From Streptomyces cathayae (GTDB lineage Bacteria; Actinomycetota; Actinomycetes; Streptomycetales; Streptomycetaceae): a stretch of 64,000 bases of DNA. Under the pieces are notes generated by a model. That model was not told the DNA's origin, did not search any database, and saw only the letters and a list, made by a program, of their open reading frames with translations. Below are positions 7,329-18,638 of this stretch, piece by piece; positions within the stretch are counted from its first letter, which is position 1; every line of letters starts with the position of its first letter. The position numbers and the translations under genes are program-made. Location of the stretch: contig NZ_CP121682.1 in assembly GCF_029760955.1 (NCBI RefSeq), positions 6,448,001-6,512,000 of the forward strand, written 5' to 3'.

Positions 7329-8602
7329 ATTCCGACCCGGGTGGGTCGAGGTTCACGGGTGCTCGAGCGGCCGGTGGCCGCTGTCACCCCTCCGGCACCG
7401 GCTGCCCGCCGGGGGCGGGGGATCCCGCCCTGTCCTGCCGCGACGTTGACTGCTGCGTTCTCATCCGCGTTGCAGGTGAACCCGCAGGACACGCAGACGA
7501 ACTCGGCTTGGCTCTTGCGCGAGTCCTTTTCGATCCAGCCGCAGGCACTGCACCGCAGCGAGGTGTAGGGGGCGGGCACGTCCTCGACCCGGCCCGGGGC
7601 CTTCTCCCCGGTCCGGCGGCGCAGCAGGCCCCAGCCCTGGGCGAGGATCGCCCGGTTCAGCCCGGCCTTCTGCCGCACCCGGGTGCCGGGCTGTGCGACG
7701 GTTCCCTTCGCCGAGCGGGTCATGGTGGTGATGTTCAGTTTCTCGAACCGGATCAGGCGGCAGGTGCGGGCGAGCATGGTGGAGGTTTTCTCGCACCAGT
7801 CCTTGCGCCGGTCCGCCTCCCGCGCCTTGATCCGGGCCACCTTCGCGTACTCGGCGGCCTTGGCCTCGCTGCCCCTGGGGGCGCGGGCCGCGCGGCGCTG
7901 GTGCTTGCGGACCCGGGCCCGCTCCCGGGGAGTGAGCTGGGGGCAGTTCAGCCTCCGCCCGTCGGACAGGGCAGCGGTGATCTTGATGCCCCGGTCAATG
8001 CCGATGACCTCCCCCGTGCCGGGCGCATCGACCGGCTCGGGGATCACGGCGAAGGCGACGTGCCACCGGCCGTTGCGGAAGGTGACCCGGAACGTCTTCG
8101 CCTGCGGCAGCCCGGCGCGGGTGAGCCGGAAGCGCACCCAGCCGCAGCCGGGCACCTTCACCCGCGCCCAGCGTCGGTTGAGTTTCTGCACCACCACCGA
8201 GCGGCCCATCACCTGCCGGCCCCCGGCGTTCAGCCTCGGCGAACCGTCCGGATGAAACTCCGGGACCCGGTCGGTGCCGATCACCCGGAAGCCCTCATGC
8301 ACATGCTTCCTGCGCCAGGTCGGCTCACCGAACCCGGAAGCGAACCGCGCGGCTTTGGCCCTGGCGAAGTCCTGCAGCGCCTGCTGCTGCACATCCGCGT
8401 TCCCGGCCCGCAGCCAGGCGCTCTCCCGCCGGGCCTCGGTGAGCTGACGGCACTGCTCGGCGAACCCGGGCGCAGGCCTGCGGCCCGGTTTCCGGTGGGC
8501 GTGCTGCTCGACGGCCAGGTTCCACACGTACCGGGCGTGCGCGCAGTGCAGCAGCATCTGCTCCGCCTGCGCGGCCGTGGGGTACATCCGGAACCGTGAC
8601 AT
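7316..8602 (-). CDS. tnpB: TnpB-family RNA-guided endonuclease / IS605 accessory protein
   Basis: The protein has 428 residues from the ATG (MSRFRMYPTAAQAEQ); a TTG three codons upstream is possible. The N-terminal HTH-like OrfB region includes HARYVWNLAVEQH. RuvC motifs are GIDRG (D203), RFEKLNI (E287) and NADENAAVN (D380), with zinc ligands C351/C354 and C370/C373. All catalytic residues are present. It would cut DNA under guidance of an RNA from the element's right end. Confidence 0.85.
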   Translation of the reverse strand: MSRFRMYPTAAQAEQMLLHCAHARYVWNLAVEQHAHRKPGRRPAPGFAEQCRQLTEARRESAWLRAGNADVQQQALQDFARAKAARFASGFGEPTWRRKHVHEGFRVIGTDRVPEFHPDGSPRLNAGGRQVMGRSVVVQKLNRRWARVKVPGCGWVRFRLTRAGLPQAKTFRVTFRNGRWHVAFAVIPEPVDAPGTGEVIGIDRGIKITAALSDGRRLNCPQLTPRERARVRKHQRRAARAPRGSEAKAAEYAKVARIKAREADRRKDWCEKTSTMLARTCRLIRFEKLNITTMTRSAKGTVAQPGTRVRQKAGLNRAILAQGWGLLRRRTGEKAPGRVEDVPAPYTSLRCSACGWIEKDSRKSQAEFVCVSCGFTCNADENAAVNVAAGQGGIPRPRRAAGAGGVTAATGRSSTREPRPTRVGIPLL

Positions 8603-8660
8603 GTCGTCCAACGTAGTCCCGCCCCTCTCTCACCTCTTCGGATTCGGCCGGGCTCACCCG

Positions 8661-9234
8661 AACGAACGACCGACCCCCGCCACCACTCCCAGCCGCGCAC
8701 TGCCACACCCTTCCATGGCCAAGCCCGCCACCGTCCTCCTTCGGGACGCCGCATCGCCCGCAGGAGGCGCGGCCATTTCCTGCCCCGCTCCGCGAGAACG
8801 GGCATGCACCCCGGCCCTGAAGAACCGGGCACCCTGCCCGGCAAGAGAGGTGGACGAAGGACGGCGGCACGCTGCTCCTTGGACGGGCGGAAGGGGTGCC
8901 AGCGTAGTTTCCGGCCCCGATTCCGTGGTCGGGAGGTGGCTGGTCCGCCCATCGCAGGGTTCGAGGCCCGGGGCCGATCCCCGGTCGGCTCGACAGGCCA
9001 CCGACTCGGCACGTTCACGAAGGCGGGTGAACGGGCATCGGGGGAGACCAATGCACGTCAACCCGTCCAGGCGCTGCCCCGCGGCCGAGTGGAACGCACA
9101 CCCGCGACGAGCCCAGTGCTCACCGGGACAGCTCCAGTGCACGGTCGCACCGTCGTCTTGCGTACCAACCGTCGCGCTCAGGGGCCAGCTATCGCGCTCA
9201 GTCGCAGCTGTCGTCGAGAGCTTCCTGTACTACA
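8661..9234. other. Long intergenic region between the tnpB element and argC
   Basis: I find no supported gene, RNA or hairpin of note in these roughly 570 bases; open frames here lack a plausible start or recognisable protein. A GGGTTCGAGGCCC string near 8965 looks like a tRNA T-arm but no cloverleaf surrounds it. The stretch may include unrecognised left-end DNA of the element. Confidence 0.4.
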
Positions 9235-11464
<2,230 letters not shown>

Positions 11465-11626
11465 CGTGCCCGCTTGGTTGTCGCGGGTTCTCGTCGTCAC
11501 CGACGAGAGCTCCTGATTCACCGGCGACCGCTCGCCCCGGACGAGTCCGAGACGAGTCTTACGTCGCCTCCACAGGCCAACACCGCCCGCCCGGCGGCTG
11601 ATCCGAGATTCTTCCGAAAGTCGGCT

Positions 11627-12586
11627 ATGACGGTCAATCACCCAGAAGAGCGAAAGTCCCCGACTCGTAAGCACACCGCCCTGCCCAAGGCGCAGATCCT
11701 CATCGAGGCGCTGCCCTGGCTGACCCGGCACCACGGCAAGACCGTCGTCATCAAGTTCGGCGGCAACGCCATGGTGGACGAGGAACTGAAGAACGCCTTC
11801 GCCCAGGACGTCGTCTTCCTGCGGCACGCCGGCCTCAAGCCGGTCGTCGTGCACGGCGGCGGCCCGCAGATCAGCGCCGCGCTCGACCGGCACGGCATCG
11901 TCAGCGAGTTCAAGGCCGGCCTCAGGGTCACCACCGAGGACGCCATGGACGTCGTACGGATGGTGCTGGCCGGACAGGTGCAGCGTGAGCTGGTCGGGCT
12001 GCTCAACCGGCACGGCCCGTTCGCCGTCGGCCTCACCGGCGAGGACGCGCACACCCTCACCGCGACCAGGCACCGGCCCGAGATCGACGGGGAGCCGGTC
12101 GACATCGGGCGGGTCGGGGAGATCACCGAGATCGACACCGGCGCCATCGAGGCGCTGCTCGCCGACGGCCGTATCCCGGTCGTCTCGTCCATCGCCCGGA
12201 GCCAGGACGACCACCATGTCTACAACGTCAATGCTGATACGGCGGCTGCGGCACTCGCTGCTGCGCTGGACGCCGAGACCCTCATGGTCCTCACCGACGT
12301 CGAGGGGCTCTACGAGGACTGGCCGCACTCCGACGAGGTGATCAGCCGTCTCACCGCCTCCCAGCTCGAGAAGCTGCTGCCGGAGCTGTCCTCGGGCATG
12401 GTGCCGAAGATGGAGGGCTGTCTGCACGCGGTACGCAACGGCGTGACCACGGCCCGCGTCATCGACGGCAGGGTCCAGCACTCGATCCTGCTGGAGATCT
12501 TCACCGACGAGGGCATCGGCACCATGGTCGTGCCCGACGGAACACCGCACGGGCAGCACGGACAGCACGGACAGGGGGAGTCGTGA
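11627..12586 (+). CDS. argB: N-acetylglutamate kinase
   Basis: The protein has 319 residues of the amino-acid kinase family. It phosphorylates N-acetylglutamate, the usual arginine-feedback step. Visible motifs are [12 protein letters not shown] (phosphate loop), [11 protein letters not shown] (substrate) and [14 protein letters not shown] (nucleotide). The N-terminal helix of about 20 residues before [12 protein letters not shown] suits arginine-sensitive hexameric kinases. A 162-base gap separates it from argJ, longer than elsewhere in the operon. It ends with a small Gly-Gln-His repeat and overlaps the argD GTG start. Confidence 0.95.
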   Translation: MTVNHPEERKSPTRKHTALPKAQILIEALPWLTRHHGKTVVIKFGGNAMVDEELKNAFAQDVVFLRHAGLKPVVVHGGGPQISAALDRHGIVSEFKAGLRVTTEDAMDVVRMVLAGQVQRELVGLLNRHGPFAVGLTGEDAHTLTATRHRPEIDGEPVDIGRVGEITEIDTGAIEALLADGRIPVVSSIARSQDDHHVYNVNADTAAAALAAALDAETLMVLTDVEGLYEDWPHSDEVISRLTASQLEKLLPELSSGMVPKMEGCLHAVRNGVTTARVIDGRVQHSILLEIFTDEGIGTMVVPDGTPHGQHGQHGQGES

Positions 12587-13791
12587 GCAACGAGGAGCTG
12601 AGCGCGCGGTGGCAGGGCGCGCTCATGAACAACTACGGCACGCCGAAGCTGTCCCTGGTCAGCGGCGCGGGCACCACCGTCCGCGACGCCGACGGCAAGG
12701 AGTACACCGACTTCGTCGGCGGTATCGCCGTCAACGCGCTCGGCCACGCCCACCCGGCCGTCGTCGAGGCCGTCAGCCGGCAGATCGCCTCCCTGGGCCA
12801 CGTCTCCAACCTGTACGTCGCCGAGCCGCCCGTCGCGCTCGCCGAACGGCTCCTGCGGCTCTTCGGCCGCGAGGGCCGGGTGTACTTCTGCAACTCGGGT
12901 GCCGAGGCCAACGAGGCCGCGTTCAAGATCGGGCGGCTGACCGGGCGGACCCGCATGGTCGCCACCGACGGCGGCTTCCACGGCCGCACCATGGGCGCCC
13001 TCGCGCTGACCGGCCAGCCGGGCAAGCGGGAGCCGTTCGCACCGCTGCCCGGGGACGTCACCCATGTCCCCTACGGCGACGCGCAGGCCCTGGCCGCCGC
13101 GGTCACCGAGGACACGGCGCTGGTCGTCATCGAGCCGATCCAGGGCGAGAACGGGGTCGTGGTGCCCCCGCCCGGCTATCTGAAGGCCGCCCGCGCCATC
13201 ACGGCCGCCACGGGCGCGCTGCTCGTCCTGGACGAGGTGCAGACCGGCGTCGGCCGCACCGGCAACTGGTTCGAGTACCAGGCCCACGAAGGCGTCCTGC
13301 CCGACGTCGTCACCCTCGCCAAGGGACTCGGCGGCGGGCTGCCGATCGGCGCGGCCGTCGCCTTCGGACGCGCCGCCGAGCTGCTGCACCCCGGCCAGCA
13401 CGGCACGACCTTCGGGGGCAACCCGGTCGCCTGCGCCGCCGGCCTCGCCGTTCTCGACACCATCGAGAACGAGGGGCTGCTCGCGAACGTCAAGCGGCAG
13501 GGCGAGCGGCTCCGCGACGGAATCGAGGCGCTCGACGACCCGTTGATCAGCCATGTCCGGGGCGCCGGCCTGCTCCTGGGTATCGTGCTCACCGAACCGC
13601 TCGCGCCCCAGGTGCAACAGGCGGCTCAGGACGCCGGTTTCCTGGTGAACGCGCCCGCCCCCGATGTCGTACGGCTGATGCCGCCGCTGATCCTCGGGGA
13701 CGACGCGGTGGAGGCTTTCCTCGGGGCACTGCCCGGCGTCCTGGACGCCGCCGGCCGGGCGGCGGACGGGGAAGGGCGAGCCGGACGGTGA
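12583..13791 (+). CDS. argD: Acetylornithine aminotransferase
   Basis: The protein has 402 residues and is a fold-type I, class III PLP aminotransferase. It converts N-acetylglutamate semialdehyde to N-acetylornithine. [14 protein letters not shown] binds the cofactor phosphate, [14 protein letters not shown] holds the PLP-binding Asp, and [14 protein letters not shown] contains the Schiff-base lysine. The GTG start overlaps the argB stop by four bases. Confidence 0.95.
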   Translation: MSNEELSARWQGALMNNYGTPKLSLVSGAGTTVRDADGKEYTDFVGGIAVNALGHAHPAVVEAVSRQIASLGHVSNLYVAEPPVALAERLLRLFGREGRVYFCNSGAEANEAAFKIGRLTGRTRMVATDGGFHGRTMGALALTGQPGKREPFAPLPGDVTHVPYGDAQALAAAVTEDTALVVIEPIQGENGVVVPPPGYLKAARAITAATGALLVLDEVQTGVGRTGNWFEYQAHEGVLPDVVTLAKGLGGGLPIGAAVAFGRAAELLHPGQHGTTFGGNPVACAAGLAVLDTIENEGLLANVKRQGERLRDGIEALDDPLISHVRGAGLLLGIVLTEPLAPQVQQAAQDAGFLVNAPAPDVVRLMPPLILGDDAVEAFLGALPGVLDAAGRAADGEGRAGR

Positions 13792-13891
13792 GCCGGAGCA
13801 CGAGCCGGGCGAGACCCGGACGACGAGCAGGGCGATGAACCGGACCACGAGCCGGGGAACGCCCCGAGGATGACCGGAGAATGAGACGACG

Positions 13892-14431
13892 ATGAGCCAC
13901 GATCAGGACCACGGACAGCCTGTCGGGCCTGCCGTACCGCAGACCCGCACCGCCCGCCACCGCCGGATCGTGGACATCCTCAACCGGCAACCGGTGCGTT
14001 CCCAGAGCCAGTTGGCGAAGCTGCTCGCCGACCACGGGCTGTCCGTCACCCAGGCGACGCTCTCCCGGGACCTGGACGAGCTGAACGCGGTGAAGATCCG
14101 CGACACCGACGGCGACCTCATCTACGCGGTACCGAGCGAGGGCGGCTTCCGCACCCCGCGCGCACCGCTGGGGGAGTCGGCGAAGGAGGAGCGGATGCGG
14201 CGGCTCTCCCAGGAGCTGCTGATCTCCGCGGAGGCCTCCGCCAACCTCGTGGTGCTGCGCACCCCTCCGGGCGCCGCGCAGTTCCTGGCCTCGGCCATCG
14301 ACCAGGCCGAACTGCACGACATCCTGGGGACCATCGCCGGCGACGACACGCTGATGCTGATCAGCCGTGACCCGGTGGGCGGGCCGGCCCTGGCCGAGCA
14401 CATGCTGCGGCTGGCCCAGAACGGGCACTGA
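13892..14431 (+). CDS. argR: Arginine repressor
   Basis: The protein has 179 residues. The N-terminal winged helix has [20 protein letters not shown] and [18 protein letters not shown], matching the DNA-binding SQATLSRDL helix of ArgR. The C-terminal arginine-binding/hexamerisation domain has [18 protein letters not shown] and the double-Asp GDDTLMLI segment. It lies 100 bases after argD, probably in the same transcript, and should act on the boxes before argC and argG. Confidence 0.95.
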   Translation: MSHDQDHGQPVGPAVPQTRTARHRRIVDILNRQPVRSQSQLAKLLADHGLSVTQATLSRDLDELNAVKIRDTDGDLIYAVPSEGGFRTPRAPLGESAKEERMRRLSQELLISAEASANLVVLRTPPGAAQFLASAIDQAELHDILGTIAGDDTLMLISRDPVGGPALAEHMLRLAQNGH

Positions 14432-14477
14432 GCGCGGGCCGGACCGGCCGGGGCACACGGGCGCCCGGGTGGCCCGA

Positions 14478-15278
14478 TCACCCCAGCCGGTCCGCCAGGC
14501 CCCCCGTGCAGCGCACCTCGTCGCCCGCCGTGATCAGCAGCGCCTCCACGTCGGGCAGCGTCTCCAGCCAGGCGAGCCCCTCCCGCGACCCCATCGCGAA
14601 GGCGGCGGTGGCCCAGCAGTCGGCCCAGACCAGCCGGGGTGCCACCACCGTCACCGAGACCAGGTCGGTGACCGCGGAACGGCCGGTGCGCGGATCGACG
14701 ATGTGGTCGCCGCGCTCGGCGGTGCCCGAGGTGGCGACGGCCAGTTCGTCCACGCCGGCCGCGGAGACCACGGCCGCGAGACCGCCCGGCCGGAGCGGAT
14801 CCGCCACGCCCACCCGCCACGGCCGCCCGGCTCCCGGGGAGCCCAGCAACTGGACGTCACCGCCGCCGTTGAGGCTCACGCCGACCGTCCCGGCCTCCGC
14901 GAGCCGCCGCGCGGCCCGCTCGGTGGCCCAGCCCTTGACGATGCCGGTCGGGTCGAGCCGGCCCCGGTAGCGCGGGCTGAACCAGCCGTCGCTCACCCGT
15001 TCCGCCTCCGCGGCCAGCTCCAGCACCTCGGCGACCTCACGGTCGCACTCCTCGACCGTGAGGTCGCCGCGTGCCAGCCGTGAGATCTGGGAGTCGTCGC
15101 GGTACGTGCTGAACACCTCGTCGACGCGGCGCAGCCCGGCGACCGCCTCCTCCAGCGCCGCGTGTACGGCGGCGGGTTCCCCGCCGCGGACGTCGAAGGA
15201 GAAGACGGTCCCCATCGTCTCCTCCGTACGACGCACCGCGGCGGGAGCCTGTGCGGACTCGGCCACGGCGTCAGCCAC
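14478..15278 (-). CDS. apbE: FAD:protein FMN transferase (ApbE)
   Basis: The protein has 266 residues from GTG. It attaches FMN from FAD to Ser/Thr in flavinylation motifs of extracytoplasmic proteins. Motifs are MGTVFSFDVRGG, DPTGIVKGWATERA, VSLNGGGDV and the Mg-binding region VDELAVATSGTAERGDHIVDPRTGR. It overlaps the end of the upstream FMN-domain gene by eight bases, so the enzyme and its presumed substrate are made together. No clear signal peptide is visible with this start. Confidence 0.9.
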   Translation of the reverse strand: MADAVAESAQAPAAVRRTEETMGTVFSFDVRGGEPAAVHAALEEAVAGLRRVDEVFSTYRDDSQISRLARGDLTVEECDREVAEVLELAAEAERVSDGWFSPRYRGRLDPTGIVKGWATERAARRLAEAGTVGVSLNGGGDVQLLGSPGAGRPWRVGVADPLRPGGLAAVVSAAGVDELAVATSGTAERGDHIVDPRTGRSAVTDLVSVTVVAPRLVWADCWATAAFAMGSREGLAWLETLPDVEALLITAGDEVRCTGGLADRLG

Positions 15279-16446
15279 CGGCCTGATCCAGGGCGGACTG
15301 CAGCGATTTCTTGTATCCGGCGCTGGTGTAGGTGGCGCCGGACACCGCGTCGATGTCCGCGCTGCCGGCCTCCACGACGGCCTGGTTGAGCCGGGGCACG
15401 GAGGAGAAGGTGACCTGGTCGCTCTGGCCCCCCTTGGGCGCCTGCACCGCCTCGGCCTTGGTGATCTTCCCGCCCTGGACGGTGATCCGTACCTGCACCG
15501 CCCCGTAATCGGTCTGCACCGCGTCACCGGTGACGGTGCCGTCCTTGAGGGTCTGCGCGCCCCCCGAGCCCTGCCCGCTCCCGGCGGACTCCTTTTCGGC
15601 GGGCTCCTCGGCGGAGGGCTCCTTGTCAGCGGCCTCCTTCTGCCCGGCGGACCCGTTGCCGGCCGCGGCCGATCCGGCGGCCTTGGCCTGATCCAGGGCG
15701 GACTGCAGCGATTTCTTGTACCCGGCGCTGGTGTAGGTGGCGCCGGACACCGCGTCGATGTCCGCGCTGCCGGCCTCCACGACGGCCTGGTTGAGCTTGG
15801 GTACGGCGTTGGCGTTGATCTGGTCGCTCTGGCCGCCCTTGGGCGCCTGGACGGCCTCGGCCTTGGTGATCTTCCCGCCCTGGACGGTGATCCGTACCTG
15901 CACCGCCCCGTAATCGGTCTGCACCGGGTCACCGGTGGCGGTGCCGTCGCCGAGGGCCTGGGCGTTCTCCGCGCCCTGTCCGTTCCCGGCCGGTGCGGCG
16001 GCCTTGGCCTTGTCGAGCGCGGACTGCAGCGACTTCTTGTACCCGGCGCTGGTGTAGGTGGCGCCGGACACCGCGTCGATCTCGCCGCTCTGCGCGGCGA
16101 CCACGGCCTGGTTGAGCTTGGGTACGGCGTTGGCGTTGATCTGGTCGCTCTGGCCGCCCTTGGGCGACTGGACGGCCTCGGCCTCGGTGATCTTCCCGCC
16201 GCTGACCGTCAGACGCACCTGTACCGGCCCGTACTCGGTCTGCGCCGCGTCACCGGTGACGGTGCCGTCGCCGATGGCCTGGGCGCCGCCCTGCGGGGAC
16301 TGCGCGGCCGCGGACGGGACCGTGCCGCCGGCCACGTCCGCCGAGCCCGGGTCGGAATCCGGCTTCAGCGTCAGCAGCAGCACGATCCCGGAGACGGTGG
16401 CGGCGGTGGCCAGCACAGCACGCCGGACGGGGTGACTCTTCCTCAT
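15271..16446 (-). CDS. Secreted or membrane-anchored protein with three tandem FMN-binding domains
   Basis: The protein has 391 residues with an N-terminal hydrophobic helix (residues 9-27). Three FMN_bind (NqrC/RnfG-type) domains of about 80 residues span 57-142, 164-250 and 299-389. Each carries SGATYTS, with candidate flavin-bearing Thr at 130, 237 and 372. Linkers are Ala/Gly/Glu rich. ApbE next door should attach FMN at these sites, and the upstream membrane reductase is the likely electron source. Most homologues I know have one domain; three copies form a possible flavin wire. The DNA of domains 2 and 3 is nearly identical. Confidence 0.85.
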   Translation of the reverse strand: MRKSHPVRRAVLATAATVSGIVLLLTLKPDSDPGSADVAGGTVPSAAAQSPQGGAQAIGDGTVTGDAAQTEYGPVQVRLTVSGGKITEAEAVQSPKGGQSDQINANAVPKLNQAVVAAQSGEIDAVSGATYTSAGYKKSLQSALDKAKAAAPAGNGQGAENAQALGDGTATGDPVQTDYGAVQVRITVQGGKITKAEAVQAPKGGQSDQINANAVPKLNQAVVEAGSADIDAVSGATYTSAGYKKSLQSALDQAKAAGSAAAGNGSAGQKEAADKEPSAEEPAEKESAGSGQGSGGAQTLKDGTVTGDAVQTDYGAVQVRITVQGGKITKAEAVQAPKGGQSDQVTFSSVPRLNQAVVEAGSADIDAVSGATYTSAGYKKSLQSALDQAGG

Positions 16447-16485
16447 CGCTTCTCAAGCTCCTGATGGGTGTGGATGACCCGTCGC

Positions 16486-17868
16486 TCACATCTCGAACGA
16501 CTCGTGGTGGATACGGCGGGCGGGGACCCCGGCGCCGCGCAGTGCGTCGTACACCGACTGGGCGAACCCGGGCGGGCCGCACATGAAGACGTCGTGGTCG
16601 TCGATGTCGGGGATCTTCCGCCGCAGGCTGTCCGCCGAGATGTCGGGGCGCTCCCCCTCGGGGCTGTTGACCGCGTACATCAGGCGTGCACCGCGCTCCT
16701 CGGCGATCTTGGCCAGCTCGCCCCACAGGGCCAGGTCCTGGGTGGTGTTGGCCCGGTACAGCAGGGTGATGTCCCCGGAGGCGCCGGGCAGCGTCTCGAA
16801 CAGGGCCCGCATCGGGGTGATCCCCACCCCGCCCGCGACCAGCAGCACCTTGCCGCGGCTGCGGCGCTGGGCGGTCATCGCCCCGTAGGGTCCCTCCGCC
16901 CACACCCGGGTGCCGGGCTCCAGCTCGCGCAGCCGGGAGGTGTGGTCGCCGATCGCCTTCACGGTGATCCGCAGCATGTCGGGGCGGGGAGCCGCCGACA
17001 GCGAGTACGGGTGGGAGCTGAACCGCATTCCCGGCGCCAGGAACCGCCAGCGGAAGAACTGACCTGCCTCCGCGCCCATCCGGTGCAGCTTGCGCCCGCT
17101 GATCAGCACCGAGGTGATGCCCGGTGTCTCCTCGATGACCGCCTCGACCCTCATCCGGTGACGCAGGTTCAGCCGGATCGGGGTGAACACCCGGTACCAG
17201 AGGACCAGCGCGGTCACGACGCCGTAGAGCCCGTACCAGAAGGTCTTCGCGGCCGGTTCGACGGCGAACTCGTTGCCGGTGGTGATCTGGTGCCAGAACG
17301 TCAGGTACATCGCCGCGTACGTCAGCAGGTGCACGTGGTACCAGCTGTCGTACGGCAGCCTGCGGCGGATCGGGCCGATCGAGATGAGCGCGATCACGAA
17401 CAGCAGGCCCGTGCCGATGGCGGCCTTGCCCATGTCCGGCAGCTGCTCGACGGAGGTGATCGTCTGCTGGACGATGTCGCCGAGGCCCTTGCCGGCCTGG
17501 AGGGCGTACCCCCACATGATGAGGAAGACGTGGGCGACGACCAGGCTGACGGTGTAGCGCCCGCTCATCGCGTGCCAGCGGGCCACCCGGTCCGAACCCA
17601 CCCGGCGTTCCAGCGCGGGGACCCGGGCCATCTGCAGCACCACGAGGGCCATGAGATAGCCGGCCAGCAGGCCGGTGATGCGGCCGGCGGCGACGATCCT
17701 CCCGGTGGTGTCCGAGATGGACGGTGTGTTGTTCCACCACAACCACAGCACGGCCACCGCGCCCGCCCCCACGGCGAGCAGCAGGGGTACGGCGGGGGAG
17801 CGGCGCGGACGGATGCGGCGCATCGTCTGACGGCGGGCGGCACGTCCGCCTGCGAGCGTGGTGGTCAC
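16486..17868 (-). CDS. Ferric reductase-like transmembrane oxidoreductase with FAD/NAD(P) domains
   Basis: The protein has 460 residues. Six helices with ferric-reductase-type histidines lie in the first half (WHAMSGRYTVSLVVAHVFLI, SWYHVHLLTYAAMYLTFWHQ). The second half is a ferredoxin-NADP reductase module: HPYSLSAAP (FAD), VLLVAGGVGITPMRAL (NAD) and DHDVFMCGPPGF. GTG 17868 follows GGAGG. It probably moves electrons from NAD(P)H across the membrane to the triple FMN protein encoded 39 bases downstream. It heads the apbE operon. Confidence 0.88.
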   Translation of the reverse strand: MTTTLAGGRAARRQTMRRIRPRRSPAVPLLLAVGAGAVAVLWLWWNNTPSISDTTGRIVAAGRITGLLAGYLMALVVLQMARVPALERRVGSDRVARWHAMSGRYTVSLVVAHVFLIMWGYALQAGKGLGDIVQQTITSVEQLPDMGKAAIGTGLLFVIALISIGPIRRRLPYDSWYHVHLLTYAAMYLTFWHQITTGNEFAVEPAAKTFWYGLYGVVTALVLWYRVFTPIRLNLRHRMRVEAVIEETPGITSVLISGRKLHRMGAEAGQFFRWRFLAPGMRFSSHPYSLSAAPRPDMLRITVKAIGDHTSRLRELEPGTRVWAEGPYGAMTAQRRSRGKVLLVAGGVGITPMRALFETLPGASGDITLLYRANTTQDLALWGELAKIAEERGARLMYAVNSPEGERPDISADSLRRKIPDIDDHDVFMCGPPGFAQSVYDALRGAGVPARRIHHESFEM

Positions 17869-17953
17869 GGTTCCTCCGTGGGACTTGACCCTTGGCCCAC
17901 ACATACGTGCCGTGACCCGGGAGCGTTCAGCGAAAAGGCGGGGTGTGCGGAGG

Positions 17954-17991
17954 AAAAACGCCCCGGGACCTCCCTCGGAGGGCCGGGGCGT
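17954..17991 (-). terminator. Rho-independent-like terminator
   Basis: ACGCCCCGG pairs with CCGGGGCGT, enclosing an inner CCTC/GAGG stem, and on the minus strand is followed by five T. It closes leftward transcription from the decayed PNPOx-type gene. Confidence 0.7.
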
Positions 17992-18004
17992 CCGGGCGGA
18001 CGGG

Positions 18005-18540
18005 TCAGGCCGGGGACGGGGGCAGTGGCAGGGGCAGCCCGAGGAGGCCGTCCAGGCTCGTCGCGACGTATTTCTTCTTGGAGGAGTACGCGTCCAGTGA
18101 GGCGTCGTCCTCCCGCGCGAACCGCCTTGCGTGCAGGTCGCGCTCCGCCGCGTAGGCCATGAACGGGACGGCGTGGCCGCAGGTGTCACGGAGAGGCTCG
18201 GCGGTCACGACGACGATCGCGCGCAGGCCGTGGACCGTCGGACCGACGTCGGGGAAGCGGGCGAGCGGTTCGGGAAAGCGCGGATCGTCCCGGAAGACGG
18301 TCTCACCGCGGCCGTTCTCCCTCAGGTGGGCGATGGTCTCGGCGGTGGACCCGGTGAAGTCGAGGTAGGCCACGGTGAGTTCGTCGAGGACGACGAAGGA
18401 GCCCCTGAGGCCCTTGGGCGAGAGGCTGACCGTGCCGTCGGCGGACAGGGGGGCGGCGGCGGTGGCGGTGAAGAAGACCGGCTGCGCCTCGATGAACGTG
18501 CGCAGGCGGCCCTCTACGCGCTCATAGGTCTTTCCCCCGG
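18005..18540 (-). pseudogene. Decayed pyridoxamine 5'-phosphate oxidase-family gene
   Basis: The frame encodes GKTYERVEGRLRTFIEAQ, LSPKGLRGSFVVLDELTVAYLDFTGSTAETIAHLRENGR, then GETVFRDDPRFPEPL and a C-terminus ending LPLPLPPSPA. Two faults are visible. No ATG, GTG or TTG lies in frame at the expected start, although homologues start with Met just before GKTYER. About 20 residues expected between ENGR and HGRGE are missing, in frame, which would remove part of the flavin-binding barrel. A non-canonical start cannot be excluded, but the internal deletion argues for loss of function. Confidence 0.6.
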
Positions 18541-18638
18541 GGACCGATGATGGGCGCGTTTCTTTCGACTGTCTGAGGATTGTCGTCCGTGGCCGCCCCG
18601 GCCGGCGTGCGTACGGGGCGGCCACGGCGCCTGTCACG

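Larger units (their letters stand above)
7303..8660 (-). mobile_element. Second IS1341-type tnpB-only element
   Basis: The element is oriented leftward. Its right end is the CCCCCTCCT/AGGAGGGGG hairpin followed by a GGATGTCAA-type terminus, which abuts the broken gene. No tnpA is present. The left end is not clearly visible; it should lie just upstream of the tnpB start. Its TnpB differs strongly from the first one (different zinc ribbon spacing and N-terminus), so the two arrived independently. Confidence 0.6.

Noticed and set aside
8955..9010. tRNA-like T-arm string GGGTTCGAGGCCC
   Set aside because: No acceptor stem, anticodon arm or D-arm can be placed around it.
8281..9051. Minus-strand open frame upstream of the second tnpB
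   Set aside because: It overlaps the start of tnpB in another frame and encodes no recognisable protein; no ribosome-binding site.
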